The translations under genes and the position numbers were made by a program. Positions 8,919 through 17,474 of a stretch of DNA of 33,239 nucleotides are shown here, in pieces. This stretch comes from Nitrospirota bacterium (lineage in GTDB: Bacteria; Nitrospirota; Thermodesulfovibrionia; Thermodesulfovibrionales; JdFR-88): assembly GCA_021825295.1 (NCBI GenBank), contig JAKAHV010000034.1, positions 1-33,239 on the forward strand, written 5' to 3'. The notes beneath the pieces were generated by a model. That model was not told the origin of the DNA. It did not search any database and saw nothing but the letters and a program-made list of their open reading frames with translations. Position 1 is the first letter of the stretch; each line of letters starts with the position of its first letter.

Positions 8919-9791
8919 TTAAGGGGCTGGCTGCTGGTTTTGAGGAGAAAACGGGCTCTGGTACGGCTGTTGGGGAGTGTTTGACACCCCGTTGCCGGGC
9001 TCCTCGGGCGAATTCTGGATGGGGTTCTGGATGTCCGGCGCGTTTTCGACGCCTCCCGGCCCTTCTTTCTCCATGCGGCTTACGGCCTTGTCAAGCTCCC
9101 TGATCGCGCCCCGCTCCACCATTATTTTGTATATCGCCCTTGAGCGGGTTCGGACAAAACGCGAAGACCCGGTAGGGGGGAATTTTATCGGGTTTGGCAG
9201 GGCGGCGGCCAGCCTTGCCGCCTCCATGGGGGTAAGCGCGCTCGCCGGTTTTCGGAAATAGTGATAGGAAGCCGCGCCTATGCCGAAAATCCCGTCGCCC
9301 CATTCGGCCTCGTTCAGATAAAGCTCCAGTATCCTTCTTTTCGGCAGGTCCCTGTTGAGCCTCCAGGTAAGCACCGCCTCCTTGATCTTCCGGAGGGGGT
9401 TTTTGGCCGGAGAGAGCCAGAGGTTCTTGGCAAGCTGCTGGGTGATGGTGCTGCCGCCGAATTCGAACTTGCCCGCCTCTATGTCTTTCAGCATGGCGGC
9501 CTCTATGGCCTTGAATTCGAACCCGTTGTTGTGCCAAAACCTGTCGTCCTCGCTGATGAGAACGGCCTTTTTGACAAAAGGGGATATCCTCGAATAAGGC
9601 ACCCATCTCTGGATTATCTTCTTGTTTAAAAGCCCCTCCCTTCGCCACTGCCTTTCGCGGTAGCGCATGAAGGCTGTCTTCGCGGGGTGTTTTTCGTTCA
9701 GCGCGGCAACATTCGGATAGAAGAAATAAATCCCCGTGTCGGCAAGGAAGACGGCCAACAGCACGGAAAGGATGAGCCTGATCTTTTTCAT
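8919..9791 (-). CDS. mtgA: Monofunctional peptidoglycan glycosyltransferase
   Basis: A 290-residue GT51 enzyme that polymerises lipid II into glycan strands at the outer face of the inner membrane. A single N-terminal membrane anchor covers about residues 5-25. The catalytic glutamate E81 sits in SEDDRFWHNNG, and the motifs GGSTITQQLAKNLWLSP (112-128) and KRRILELYLNEAEWG (151-165) follow. There is no transpeptidase domain. The last 45 or so residues are rich in Pro, Gln and Asn (ending PQQPYQSPFSPQNQQPAP), which is not part of the catalytic domain. The gene lies 20 bases after hisH on the same strand. No strong Shine-Dalgarno is visible. Confidence 0.93.
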   Translation of the reverse strand: MKKIRLILSVLLAVFLADTGIYFFYPNVAALNEKHPAKTAFMRYRERQWRREGLLNKKIIQRWVPYSRISPFVKKAVLISEDDRFWHNNGFEFKAIEAAMLKDIEAGKFEFGGSTITQQLAKNLWLSPAKNPLRKIKEAVLTWRLNRDLPKRRILELYLNEAEWGDGIFGIGAASYHYFRKPASALTPMEAARLAAALPNPIKFPPTGSSRFVRTRSRAIYKIMVERGAIRELDKAVSRMEKEGPGGVENAPDIQNPIQNSPEEPGNGVSNTPQQPYQSPFSPQNQQPAP

Positions 9792-9811
9792 TTTTTCACG
9801 GGGAGGAGGAC

Positions 9812-10429
9812 TTACGAGCTTTTCACGAAATCTCCGAACGCCTTCAGCATCCTAAGCCCCATTGCCTGGCTCTTCTCGGGATGAAACTGCGCGGCCAGGA
9901 CGTTGTCCTTCCATATCATGGAGGTGTATTCAAGGCCGTAGTTTGTCGTAGCGGCCACGATGGAGGGATCTTCCGGAAGGACGTAGTACGAATGGACGAA
10001 ATAGAAGCTTGAGGCGTCGGGGATGCCCTCCAGGACCGGGGCGCGCCTCTTTATATTTATCGTGTTCCAGCCTATCTGGGGAACTTTCAGGCCTGGGACC
10101 TCCGGGAACCGGACGACCTTGCCCCTGAAGATGTCTAGTCCCTCGTACCTGCCGAATTCGTAAGATTCCGTAAAGAGCGCGTGCAGGCCGAGGCAGATGC
10201 CGAGAAAGGGTTTCCCGCCGGTTATCGATTTTTTCAGCGGCCCGACAAGCTCCAGAGCCTCCAGGTTTTTAATGCAGTCCCTGAAAGCGCCCACTCCGGG
10301 GAGCACCACTCCGCTTGCATCGTTTATCTCCCTGGCGCTGTTTACAACGCGGGCCTCCACGCCCACCTTCGCAAACCCCTTCCAGACGCTCCGCAGGTTG
10401 CCCATCCCGTAGTCCACTATCGCAAGCAT
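9812..10429 (-). CDS. hisH: Imidazole glycerol phosphate synthase subunit HisH
   Basis: A 205-residue class I glutamine amidotransferase that releases ammonia for HisF, which forms imidazole glycerol phosphate and AICAR in histidine synthesis. The triad is visible: C79 in GICLG, and H183 and E185 in QFHPEKS. The N-terminus (IVDYGMGNLRSV) and YFVHSYYV are characteristic of HisH. No hisF, hisA or other his gene is near; instead it is followed by mtgA. A TATAAT-like sequence on the minus strand lies only about a dozen bases before the ATG, and no clear Shine-Dalgarno is seen. A paralogue acting in another amidotransferase pathway is possible but less likely. Confidence 0.88.
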   Translation of the reverse strand: MLAIVDYGMGNLRSVWKGFAKVGVEARVVNSAREINDASGVVLPGVGAFRDCIKNLEALELVGPLKKSITGGKPFLGICLGLHALFTESYEFGRYEGLDIFRGKVVRFPEVPGLKVPQIGWNTINIKRRAPVLEGIPDASSFYFVHSYYVLPEDPSIVAATTNYGLEYTSMIWKDNVLAAQFHPEKSQAMGLRMLKAFGDFVKSS

Positions 10430-10919
10430 GACGGTTTAATTATAACCCACCCGCCCGCCCTTATGGTATGGGGCTGCGCCCCATGCCCCGCCACAGCAAA
10501 AAACACCTGCGCGGCCTCGGGATTGCCATCGCCCGGCGACTCCAAACAAACATTATAAGCAAACGCGTGGAGCCAGCAGGCGGGGGAAGACACAAACGGT
10601 ATTGTTTGAAAGCGGGCGATAAAAAAACCGCCTTTCGCTTTTTGGGGCTTTTTTTCTGCCGCTGCATGGCCTCGCTCCACTGCATCTCCGAAACTCGCCT
10701 TCGGGGACTGGTCCCCTGGGACTGGTCCCCTTTGGCTCAGACAGCCGGAGATGCAGACGTTTCGCTTCGCCGGCATCGGCAACGAAAATAAGCCATGTCG
10801 CTCAATCCGGCTTTTTTATCGCCCACTTTCAGGCAATGCCGGTATAAGTGCTTGTGAGGCGGAAGGCGGATGGGAGCGTTCCGGCACAATTGGCATGGGC
10901 CTTGTTATAATTAGACATA
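10430..10919. other. 490-bp spacer with palindromes, no gene
   Basis: Reading frames here show no family resemblance. The spacer holds GGGGCTGCGCCCC (near 10470-10482) and the repeat block at 10681-10755 described separately. It lies between the divergent hisH and ATPase genes, so it should contain the promoters for both. The block could be a REP/RAYT-type repeat or a decayed mobile element. Confidence 0.45.
10681..10755. repeat. Inverted repeat enclosing two GGGACTGGTCCC units
   Basis: TGCATCTCCG (10681-10690) and CGGAGATGCA (10746-10755) are perfect inverted copies. Between them lie two tandem near-palindromes, GGGGACTGGTCCCC (10703-10716) and TGGGACTGGTCCCC (10717-10730). This resembles dispersed repeats of the GGGACTGTCCC type seen near REP-associated transposases; that comparison is from memory. 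No transposase is next to it. Confidence 0.55.
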
Positions 10920-11738
10920 ATGTCCGTTTCCAGGCACGCTAGAGTCCAGGAGTTTTTCTCCATAACCGAGGAGCCCTATTACCTGCCCATGGGCAGGGAG
11001 ATGGAACTCTTCGAGGCGGCGTATAAAAACCGGATACCGGTGCTTCTGAAGGGGCCGACCGGATGCGGCAAGACCCGCTTCATGCTCCACATGGCGTGGA
11101 AGCTGGGCAGGCCGCTCGTGACGGTCTCCTGCCATGACGACCTTACTGCATCCGACCTGGTGGGCCGCTACCTGGTGAAAGGCGGCGAGACCCTCTGGGT
11201 TGACGGGCCGCTGGCCAGGGCGGTGAAGGCGGGCGGCTTCTGCTACCTGGACGAGATCGTCGAGGCGAGGAAGGACACCACCGTTGTGATCCATCCGCTT
11301 GCGGACGACAGGCGAATCCTGCCCATTGAAAAGCGCGGTGAGACGCTGCAGGCGCCGCCAGAATTCCTGCTTGCGATCTCCTATAACCCAGGCTACCAGA
11401 GCGTGATGAAGGATCTCAAGCAGAGCACCAGGCAGAGGTTCATGTCGCTGGAGTTCAACTATCCGCCCGAGGAGCTGGAGATCGAGATCATCAGGCACGA
11501 GGCCGGGGCCTCGCAGGACCTGGCCAGGAGGCTTGTCCTTTTCGCCGGCAAGACCAGAAATCTCAAGGACCGCGGGCTCACGGAGGGAGCGAGCACCAGG
11601 CTGCTGGTGCACGCGGCAAAGCTCGTGAACTCCGGCATAGAGCCGGCGGCCGCCTGCCAGTCGGCAATCAGCCTCTCCCTGACGGACGACCGCGAGATGC
11701 AAGAGAGCCTGTCGGAAATCCTTGGCTCGATAATCTGA
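10920..11738 (+). CDS. CbbQ/NorQ/NirQ-type MoxR AAA+ ATPase
   Basis: A 272-residue AAA+ ATPase of the CbbQ/NirQ/NorQ/GpvN group. These form hexamers that work with a VWA partner (CbbO/NorD) to remodel or activate metalloenzymes, such as Rubisco (CbbQO) or nitric oxide reductase (NorQD). Walker A GPTGCGKT is at 45-52, Walker B CYLDE at 108-112, and a sensor-1-like NPGY at 156-159. The VWA partner follows 34 bases after the stop. No Rubisco, nor or nir gene is in the window, so the client is unknown. Confidence 0.88.
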   Translation: MSVSRHARVQEFFSITEEPYYLPMGREMELFEAAYKNRIPVLLKGPTGCGKTRFMLHMAWKLGRPLVTVSCHDDLTASDLVGRYLVKGGETLWVDGPLARAVKAGGFCYLDEIVEARKDTTVVIHPLADDRRILPIEKRGETLQAPPEFLLAISYNPGYQSVMKDLKQSTRQRFMSLEFNYPPEELEIEIIRHEAGASQDLARRLVLFAGKTRNLKDRGLTEGASTRLLVHAAKLVNSGIEPAAACQSAISLSLTDDREMQESLSEILGSII

Positions 11739-11772
11739 GGGATTCGTATCGGGCGGTTGAAAGGGAATTCAG

Positions 11773-14064
11773 ATAAGAAACCCGGCAGACAAAGACAACC
11801 AGGAGCGCCTGAGGCGGGAGCTTAGGAAAAACCTCCGCCTCCATTTCTTCGAGGAAGCGGAAATCGATGAGATATCCAGGCAGATAAACGCCTTCGGCGG
11901 ACTGGGCGGCAAGGTGCTCGCTCTCTGCTGGCAGCTTTCAAATACAAGCTCGAACCTTGTCGCAAACACCCTTGGCCACATAAAAAAAGCCAGTCTCGTA
12001 TTCTCGCAGGCCGAGCTTGAAGCCTGGCTGGGCAAGGCATTCGACCTGCTGGACTCCTCCGGGCTGGATGCGGCGGCGGGTTTTCTGGCGAGAAGCTCAG
12101 CCCATGAGCTGGCCGAGTTCAAGGATTCCTCCGTTGTGAGGCTGGAGAGTATTTCCGCCAGGCTGGAGGTCTATCTGAACGGCCTCTCCGGCATCGGTTT
12201 CCACATATCGGCATCGGCGGGGCTGGCGGGGACTGGGGCCGGGAATTGTTATACAAACGGCTCCACGATATTTCTGCCCAAAGAGCTGGGCGTCTTCGAC
12301 GCCGCGCAGAAAAACCTCCTTCTGTACCGCCTGATGGCCGTGCACAAGTGGGCTCAGGCGGCGGAGGGGACGTTCGCCCCGCTGCTGGAAAATCAGTTTT
12401 TTCCCCAGGATCAAACCGGGCAGTCTCAGAAAACCGCCGGGGACGGGCAACTGGCCCTGGACCTCTACAACATCCTGGAGTCCATAAGGCTTGATGCCTT
12501 TCTCGAAAGGCAGGTGCCGGGTCTGTTCGAAAAAGTCCGCCCCCTGAGGCTGGAGTTTCTGGCCCGTCGGGTTTTCCCTTCGGGGCCCGGGACGGCCCCG
12601 TCATCAGGGACAACCTTTGTCGAGGGGCTCTTCGAGCTTTATCTCGCAGGGGGCCGGGACGATGCTCCATATAAAGTCGAGATAGCCGAAGGGGCAAAAA
12701 AGGCGTGGCAGAGGGCCCGGCGGCATGAATCCGCGGCTGAAAGCGCCCGGGCCCTGTCCGATCTCTGCAGCCTGATCGAGGATTCCCGGCCCGGCCTTTA
12801 CATGCCCATCGATACCCTTTTCATAGGCGTTATAAGACCCGATGAGGTCCGGCATGAGGCGCAGAAAAAGGCGCTTGCCCTGAGAAAGAAGTTCGAGGAG
12901 ACAATCGAAGACATCCTCGATATGCCAGGTTTTGGGCCGGAGGCGTTGCGGAGGCGCGGGAAAATCCCCTTCAGGCCGGCTGAGCCGGGCAAGACCTATC
13001 TTTTCATCAGGGGCAGGCTGATTGAGCTGGACCCTGAACTGCTGAAGGAGTTTAACCGCCGCGGGGAAGCTGAAAGAGCATTCCCCGGCGGGGTGCTTGT
13101 CGACGGGGCCGCTGTGGGCGGCAGGGCCGTCTACAGGCTGGGTGATTTCACTTTCACGGAGGAGGGCGGGCGGCAGCAGGAGGCCGGCCAGGGGGGCCTG
13201 AAATATGACGAATGGGACTACCACCGGGGAGGCTACCGCAGGGGCTGGTGCACGCTTTACGAACACGACATACATGAGGGGCATGAGCCCTTTGTGGAGC
13301 AGACGCTGAAGCGCTACGGAGGATACGTCAAGGCGCTCAGAAACAGGTTCGAGCTGCTCAGGCTGGAGCCAAAACTCCTTCGCCGCCAGAAAGACGGCGA
13401 CGACATCGACATAGACGCCATGGTGGAGGCGCTTGCCGACACGAAGGCCGGCCTGCCACCGTCCGGAAACGACCTCTTCGTCAGGTACGAGCGCAAGGAG
13501 CGCGACATAGCCGCGCTGTTTCTCCTGGACATGAGCGGCTCCACGAAGGGATGGGTGAACCAGGCGGAAAAGGAGGCCCTGGTCTTGATGTGCGAAGCAC
13601 TCTCCGCCCTGGGCGACAATTACGCCATCTACGGTTTTTCGGGGATGACGAGGGGCAGGTGCGATTTCTACAGGGTGAAGGGTTTCGGGGAGGGCTACGG
13701 CCCGGATGTCAAAAAAAGGATATCCGGCATAGAGCCGAAGGACTATACCCGCATGGGGCCGGCCCTGAGGCATTCGGCCTCGATACTGGGGCGCATCGAG
13801 GCAAGGACAAAGCTCCTTGTCGTCCTGAGCGACGGCAAGCCAGAGGACTACGACGCCTACAAGGGAGACTACGGCATCGAGGACACCAGGAAGGCCCTGA
13901 TGGAGGCGAAGCAGCGTGGGTTTCATCCCTTTTGCATAACGATAGACAGGCAGGCGCGCTCCTATTTGCCGCACATGTACGGGGCCGCGAACTACATGGT
14001 CATAGACGACGTGAAAAAACTCCCGGACAGGATAACCGAGATATACAGGAGGCTGACGGCCTGA
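11773..14064 (+). CDS. CbbO/NorD-type VWA-domain activator protein
   Basis: Partner of the upstream ATPase. The C-terminal von Willebrand A domain carries the MIDAS motif DMSGS (around residue 586 in this numbering), a threonine in YTRMG and SDGKPED. The YDEWDYHRGGYRRGWCTLYEH segment before it is typical of NorD/CbbO. The frame is open and reads as convincing coding sequence (RRELRKNLRLHFFEEAEIDEI) from just after a stop at 11758-11760. It contains no ATG or TTG, and the first GTG, at 11914, would cut off about 47 plausible residues. GAAAGG at 11759-11764 points to AUA at 11773 (or AUU at 11767) as a non-standard start. The end overlaps the next ATG by one base. Confidence 0.85.
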   Translation: MRNPADKDNQERLRRELRKNLRLHFFEEAEIDEISRQINAFGGLGGKVLALCWQLSNTSSNLVANTLGHIKKASLVFSQAELEAWLGKAFDLLDSSGLDAAAGFLARSSAHELAEFKDSSVVRLESISARLEVYLNGLSGIGFHISASAGLAGTGAGNCYTNGSTIFLPKELGVFDAAQKNLLLYRLMAVHKWAQAAEGTFAPLLENQFFPQDQTGQSQKTAGDGQLALDLYNILESIRLDAFLERQVPGLFEKVRPLRLEFLARRVFPSGPGTAPSSGTTFVEGLFELYLAGGRDDAPYKVEIAEGAKKAWQRARRHESAAESARALSDLCSLIEDSRPGLYMPIDTLFIGVIRPDEVRHEAQKKALALRKKFEETIEDILDMPGFGPEALRRRGKIPFRPAEPGKTYLFIRGRLIELDPELLKEFNRRGEAERAFPGGVLVDGAAVGGRAVYRLGDFTFTEEGGRQQEAGQGGLKYDEWDYHRGGYRRGWCTLYEHDIHEGHEPFVEQTLKRYGGYVKALRNRFELLRLEPKLLRRQKDGDDIDIDAMVEALADTKAGLPPSGNDLFVRYERKERDIAALFLLDMSGSTKGWVNQAEKEALVLMCEALSALGDNYAIYGFSGMTRGRCDFYRVKGFGEGYGPDVKKRISGIEPKDYTRMGPALRHSASILGRIEARTKLLVVLSDGKPEDYDAYKGDYGIEDTRKALMEAKQRGFHPFCITIDRQARSYLPHMYGAANYMVIDDVKKLPDRITEIYRRLTA

Positions 14065-15236
14065 TGGAGCGTGTAAAACTTCGCAAGACGGCCAGGCTGC
14101 TGGCCGGACACCAGTGGGTATTTTCGAACGAGCTTGCCCAGAGCCCACGCGGCTTTGCCCCGGGGCAGCTCGTGGAGATCATGGACTCAAGGGAGAATTT
14201 CCTCGGGATAGGCTACATAAACCCCAGCAGCCTCATCTCCGTGCGGGTGTTGACGAGGGTTAACGAGCCGGTTGACGTTGGGTTTTTCAAGAAACGGATA
14301 GCGGCGGCGATGCGCTACAGGCAGCGCTTTCTGGGGGATGAGACGGCCTGCCGGCTCGTCTACAGCGAGGCCGACTACCTGCCCGGCCTTATTGCCGACA
14401 AATACGCGGATGTCATCGTGGTCCAACTGCTCACTGCGGGCATGGAAGCGATGAAGGGTGAAATCCTGGAGGCGGTTGATTCCCTCCTGTCCCCAAGGGC
14501 CATAGTGCTTAAAAACGACAGCCGGATGAGGGCCCTCGAAGGGCTTCCGCTTTACAAGGAGGCCGTCAAGGGGGTGATCGATCCCTTGCCGGTCATCGAG
14601 GAGGACGGAGTCCTGTTCGAGATCGACCCGCTTGGCGGGCAGAAGACGGGTTTTTTCCTTGACCAACGGGAAAACCGGCTCTCGTTCAAGCGCCTGCTGC
14701 AGGAGGGCGGCACTGGCCTGGACCTCTTCTCGTATGCCGGGGGCTGGGGATTGCACCTTGCCAGGGCGGGGGCTGAGAAGGTGGTCCTGGTGGATGAATC
14801 CGAAGGCGCGCTTGCCAGGGCAAGGAGGAACGCCGGGCTGAACGGCCTGGCCGGCGGGCTGGAGTTCGTGCAGGCCGACGTCTTCGATTTTCTGGAAAAG
14901 GAAATCCAGGGCGGCCCCGGCCGCTACGATTTCATCGTGCTGGACCCTCCGGCCTTCGTCAAGAGCGCGAAAAAGATAAAGGAGGCGGTAAAGGCCTACA
15001 CCCTTTTAAACAGCCGGTGCATGAGGCTTTTAAAAACGGGCGGGCTCCTGGCGACCTCCTCCTGCTCGTACCACCTGGCCAGGCAGGAGTTCCTCGATAT
15101 GCTGCGGGCGGCGGCGCGTGGCGCGGGCAGGAACGTAAAGGTCGTCGAGCAGCGCTTCCAGGGGCGCGACCATCCGGTGCTTCTTTCGATGCCGGAGACG
15201 GAGTATCTGAAGTGCGCCTTTCTGGCGGCGGATTAG
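14064..15236 (+). CDS. rlmI: RlmI-like 23S rRNA (cytosine-C5) methyltransferase
   Basis: A 390-residue SAM-dependent methyltransferase of the RlmI family, which methylates C1962 of 23S rRNA in E. coli. A PUA-like RNA-binding domain occupies roughly the first 75 residues (LRKTARLLAGHQWVFSNEL). The Rossmann motif GLDLFSYAGGWGLHLARAGA binds SAM, LDPPAFVKS is motif IV, and SSCSYH contains the cysteine nucleophile expected of m5C enzymes. I chose 14064 because TGATG overlaps the stop of the VWA gene and the PUA domain starts there; the longer open frame upstream only shadows that gene. It is a housekeeping gene translationally coupled to the ATPase pair. Confidence 0.9.
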   Translation: MERVKLRKTARLLAGHQWVFSNELAQSPRGFAPGQLVEIMDSRENFLGIGYINPSSLISVRVLTRVNEPVDVGFFKKRIAAAMRYRQRFLGDETACRLVYSEADYLPGLIADKYADVIVVQLLTAGMEAMKGEILEAVDSLLSPRAIVLKNDSRMRALEGLPLYKEAVKGVIDPLPVIEEDGVLFEIDPLGGQKTGFFLDQRENRLSFKRLLQEGGTGLDLFSYAGGWGLHLARAGAEKVVLVDESEGALARARRNAGLNGLAGGLEFVQADVFDFLEKEIQGGPGRYDFIVLDPPAFVKSAKKIKEAVKAYTLLNSRCMRLLKTGGLLATSSCSYHLARQEFLDMLRAAARGAGRNVKVVEQRFQGRDHPVLLSMPETEYLKCAFLAAD

Positions 15237-15244
15237 CAGGGGAC

Positions 15245-15916
15245 ATGCGCATCCTGATCGTAGAGGATGACAAAAAGATAGCATCCTTTATCGCGCGCGG
15301 ACTGAAGCAGGCCGGTTTTGCCGTGGACCATACGGACAACGGCGGGGACGGGCTCCATTGCCTGCTGGCAGGCTCCTACGATTCCGCCGTTGTCGACATC
15401 ATGCTGCCCGTGATGGACGGACTGGCCCTGATCGAGGAGCTTCGCCGCCAAAAGGTCAACACGCCGGTAATAATCCTGAGCGCGAAGCATTCCGTGGACG
15501 ACCGCGTCCGGGGCCTGCAGGCCGGAGGCGACGACTACCTCACAAAACCGTTCTCTTTCTCTGAGCTGCTTGCGCGCCTGCAGGCGCTTATCCGGAGGGC
15601 CGCCGGCGCGGCTGAAACCACGCGTGTTGCCGCCGGGGGCGTCTCGCTAGATCTCCTTACGCGGGAGGCCTGCAGGGAGGGCAGGAAGATCGATTTGCAG
15701 CAGCGCGAGTTCGCCCTGCTCGAATATTTTTTGCGCAACGCGGGCCGGGTGGTGTCAAAGACCATGATACTGGAACATATCTGGGGGTATAACTTCGACC
15801 CCCAGACGAACGTTGTGGACGTGCTGGTTTGCAGGCTGCGGAACAAGGTGGACAGGGATTTCGACCAGAAGCTGATCCGGACGATGCGGGGAGTCGGTTA
15901 TGTCTTTAAGGTTTAG
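15245..15916 (+). CDS. OmpR-family response regulator (CusR/CopR-like)
   Basis: A 223-residue DNA-binding response regulator. The receiver domain has acidic residues ED at 7-8, the phospho-acceptor D51 (VVDIMLP) and K101 (LTKPF). The C-terminal winged helix contains [28 protein letters not shown] and the recognition stretch [15 protein letters not shown]. It resembles heavy-metal regulators such as CusR. The start at 15245 follows AGGGGA; the longer open frame upstream overlaps rlmI and is unlikely. It overlaps the kinase gene by 17 bases and probably controls the efflux operon behind it. Confidence 0.92.
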   Translation: MRILIVEDDKKIASFIARGLKQAGFAVDHTDNGGDGLHCLLAGSYDSAVVDIMLPVMDGLALIEELRRQKVNTPVIILSAKHSVDDRVRGLQAGGDDYLTKPFSFSELLARLQALIRRAAGAAETTRVAAGGVSLDLLTREACREGRKIDLQQREFALLEYFLRNAGRVVSKTMILEHIWGYNFDPQTNVVDVLVCRLRNKVDRDFDQKLIRTMRGVGYVFKV

Positions 15917-17474
15917 TTCCCGCAAGACCATCGGTTTTCAATTGACCTTCTGGTATTCGGCCATTTTTATCGCCAGCGCGCTGGTGCTGTTTTTTTTCAC
16001 ATATTTCTCCCTGAGATTTTCCCTCAGGCAAAATGACCGCAAGCTGATCCAGTCGGAGATGGAAGATTATATCGCGGATTTTCATCTTGGGGGGATCATG
16101 AGACTGGAGAGGGCGCTGGGCGAGATAAAATACAAGGACTCAAGCGGCGAGGACCTCTTTGTCGTGCGCCTGGCGGACGCGAAAAACAATACCCTCTTTC
16201 TGTCCATACCGCAGCAGTGGCCCGCGCCGGATTTGAGGCAGCCGCATGAGGGGAAAAACATGCCTCCCTGGTCCCGTGTCCCTTCAAACGGGGTCAAAAA
16301 TACCTATGAAATCTTCTCCAAACCTCTTTCCCCGGATTTGACCCTGCAGGTAGGCAGGCTGACGGTCAACACGGAGGAACTGATGGAGCATTTCCGCTCC
16401 ATCTTCATACAGATAATCATACCCATATTCATAATCGGTTTTGCCGCGGGCCTGTTCCTGACATTCAGGGCGCTCAGGCCCATCCGGTATCTGGTAAACA
16501 CCACGCGCCTGATAATAGACACCGGCGAGATCAGCGCCCGGGTGCCGGCCGGCGGCAGCAATGACGAACTCCGCGAACTAAGCAGGCTCTTCAACACGAT
16601 GCTGGAGAAGATTGAAAACCTCATAAAGGGCATGAGGGAGGGACTGGACAATGTGGCCCACGACCTGCGCACCCCGATAACGAGGATCCGGGGCGGCGCG
16701 GAAATGGCGCTTCGCTCCGAAGACAATCCCGAAAACCTCAGAGGCGCCCTTGCCGACTGCATAGAGGAGGCCGACCGGATACTTACGATGCTCAACACCA
16801 TCATGGACATCTCGGAGGCCGAGACGGGGACGATGAGGCTGAGCCTGCAGAATGTGGATATCTCAACCCTGATTGGGGAGGTGGCCGACCTGTACGGCTA
16901 TGTCGCGGAGGAAAAAAACATCTCAATCCGTACGGGCCTTCAGGACGGCCTGACCCTGTGTGCGGACCGAAACAGGTTGCAGCAGGCTGTCGCGAACCTG
17001 CTTGATAACGCCGTCAAGTATACCCCCGCCGGAGGGACCGTGGAAATCCGGGCATTCGAGGCGCGTCAGAATTCCGCGCATCTGGATGCAATGCATCTGG
17101 ATGCCGTCATCACCGTCAGGGATACGGGCATCGGCATCCATACCCGGGACATATCGAAGATATGGGACCGCCTGTACCGGGGCGACAAGAGCCGTTCGCA
17201 AAGGGGACTTGGGCTCGGGCTGAGCCTTGTCAAGGCCATCGTCCTGGCCCACAGGGGGCATGTGGAGGTCTCAAGCGAGCCCGGCAAAGGCTCCATTTTT
17301 ACCATCCGCATTCCGGCGGCGGACCCGGCTGTAAATACCTTTCAAGCTTGTAATATTCGCGCAACCTTTGCGCAATCTTCGGCAACTACACTAAACGGAT
17401 GCCTCAGGGATTGCCGGGGGAAACAGGGACGCAGCAAGACGGATTCATCCGCGGAAACCGGGGAATCTTTTTGA
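15900..17474 (+). CDS. Sensor histidine kinase (CusS-like)
   Basis: A 524-residue inner-membrane kinase. Transmembrane segments lie near residues 12-34 and 163-185, flanking a periplasmic sensor loop of about 130 residues. A HAMP linker ([14 protein letters not shown]...[15 protein letters not shown]) leads to the H box [11 protein letters not shown] with phospho-acceptor H254. The ATPase domain has the N box ([19 protein letters not shown]), G1 (VRDTGIGI) and G2 (GLGLGLSLV). A tail of about 50 residues after the kinase core (ending [12 protein letters not shown]) is atypical and contains the direct repeats that may be a regulator-binding site. The signal is unknown; the neighbouring pump suggests a toxic compound or metal. 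Confidence 0.92.
   Translation: MSLRFSSRKTIGFQLTFWYSAIFIASALVLFFFTYFSLRFSLRQNDRKLIQSEMEDYIADFHLGGIMRLERALGEIKYKDSSGEDLFVVRLADAKNNTLFLSIPQQWPAPDLRQPHEGKNMPPWSRVPSNGVKNTYEIFSKPLSPDLTLQVGRLTVNTEELMEHFRSIFIQIIIPIFIIGFAAGLFLTFRALRPIRYLVNTTRLIIDTGEISARVPAGGSNDELRELSRLFNTMLEKIENLIKGMREGLDNVAHDLRTPITRIRGGAEMALRSEDNPENLRGALADCIEEADRILTMLNTIMDISEAETGTMRLSLQNVDISTLIGEVADLYGYVAEEKNISIRTGLQDGLTLCADRNRLQQAVANLLDNAVKYTPAGGTVEIRAFEARQNSAHLDAMHLDAVITVRDTGIGIHTRDISKIWDRLYRGDKSRSQRGLGLGLSLVKAIVLAHRGHVEVSSEPGKGSIFTIRIPAADPAVNTFQACNIRATFAQSSATTLNGCLRDCRGKQGRSKTDSSAETGESF
17359..17386 (+). promoter_or_regulatory. Possible response-regulator direct repeats
   Basis: GCGCAA occurs at 17359-17364 and again at 17370-17375, exactly 11 bases apart, with a weaker GGCAAC at 17381-17386. 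Direct repeats spaced about one helical turn are typical of OmpR-family sites. They lie in the 3' end of the kinase gene, about 85 bases before the efflux lipoprotein start, where an internal operon promoter would fit. This is inference only, as no -35/-10 pair is clear. Confidence 0.3.

Noticed and set aside
13551..14063. Extended N-terminus of the RlmI-like protein.
   Set aside because: The extra 171 codons are an out-of-frame copy of the VWA domain; the PUA domain starts at the ATG overlapping the upstream stop.
12604..14148. A 514-codon minus-strand open frame opposite the VWA gene.
   Set aside because: The plus-strand frame has clear MIDAS and NorD-like motifs; the minus frame shows none.
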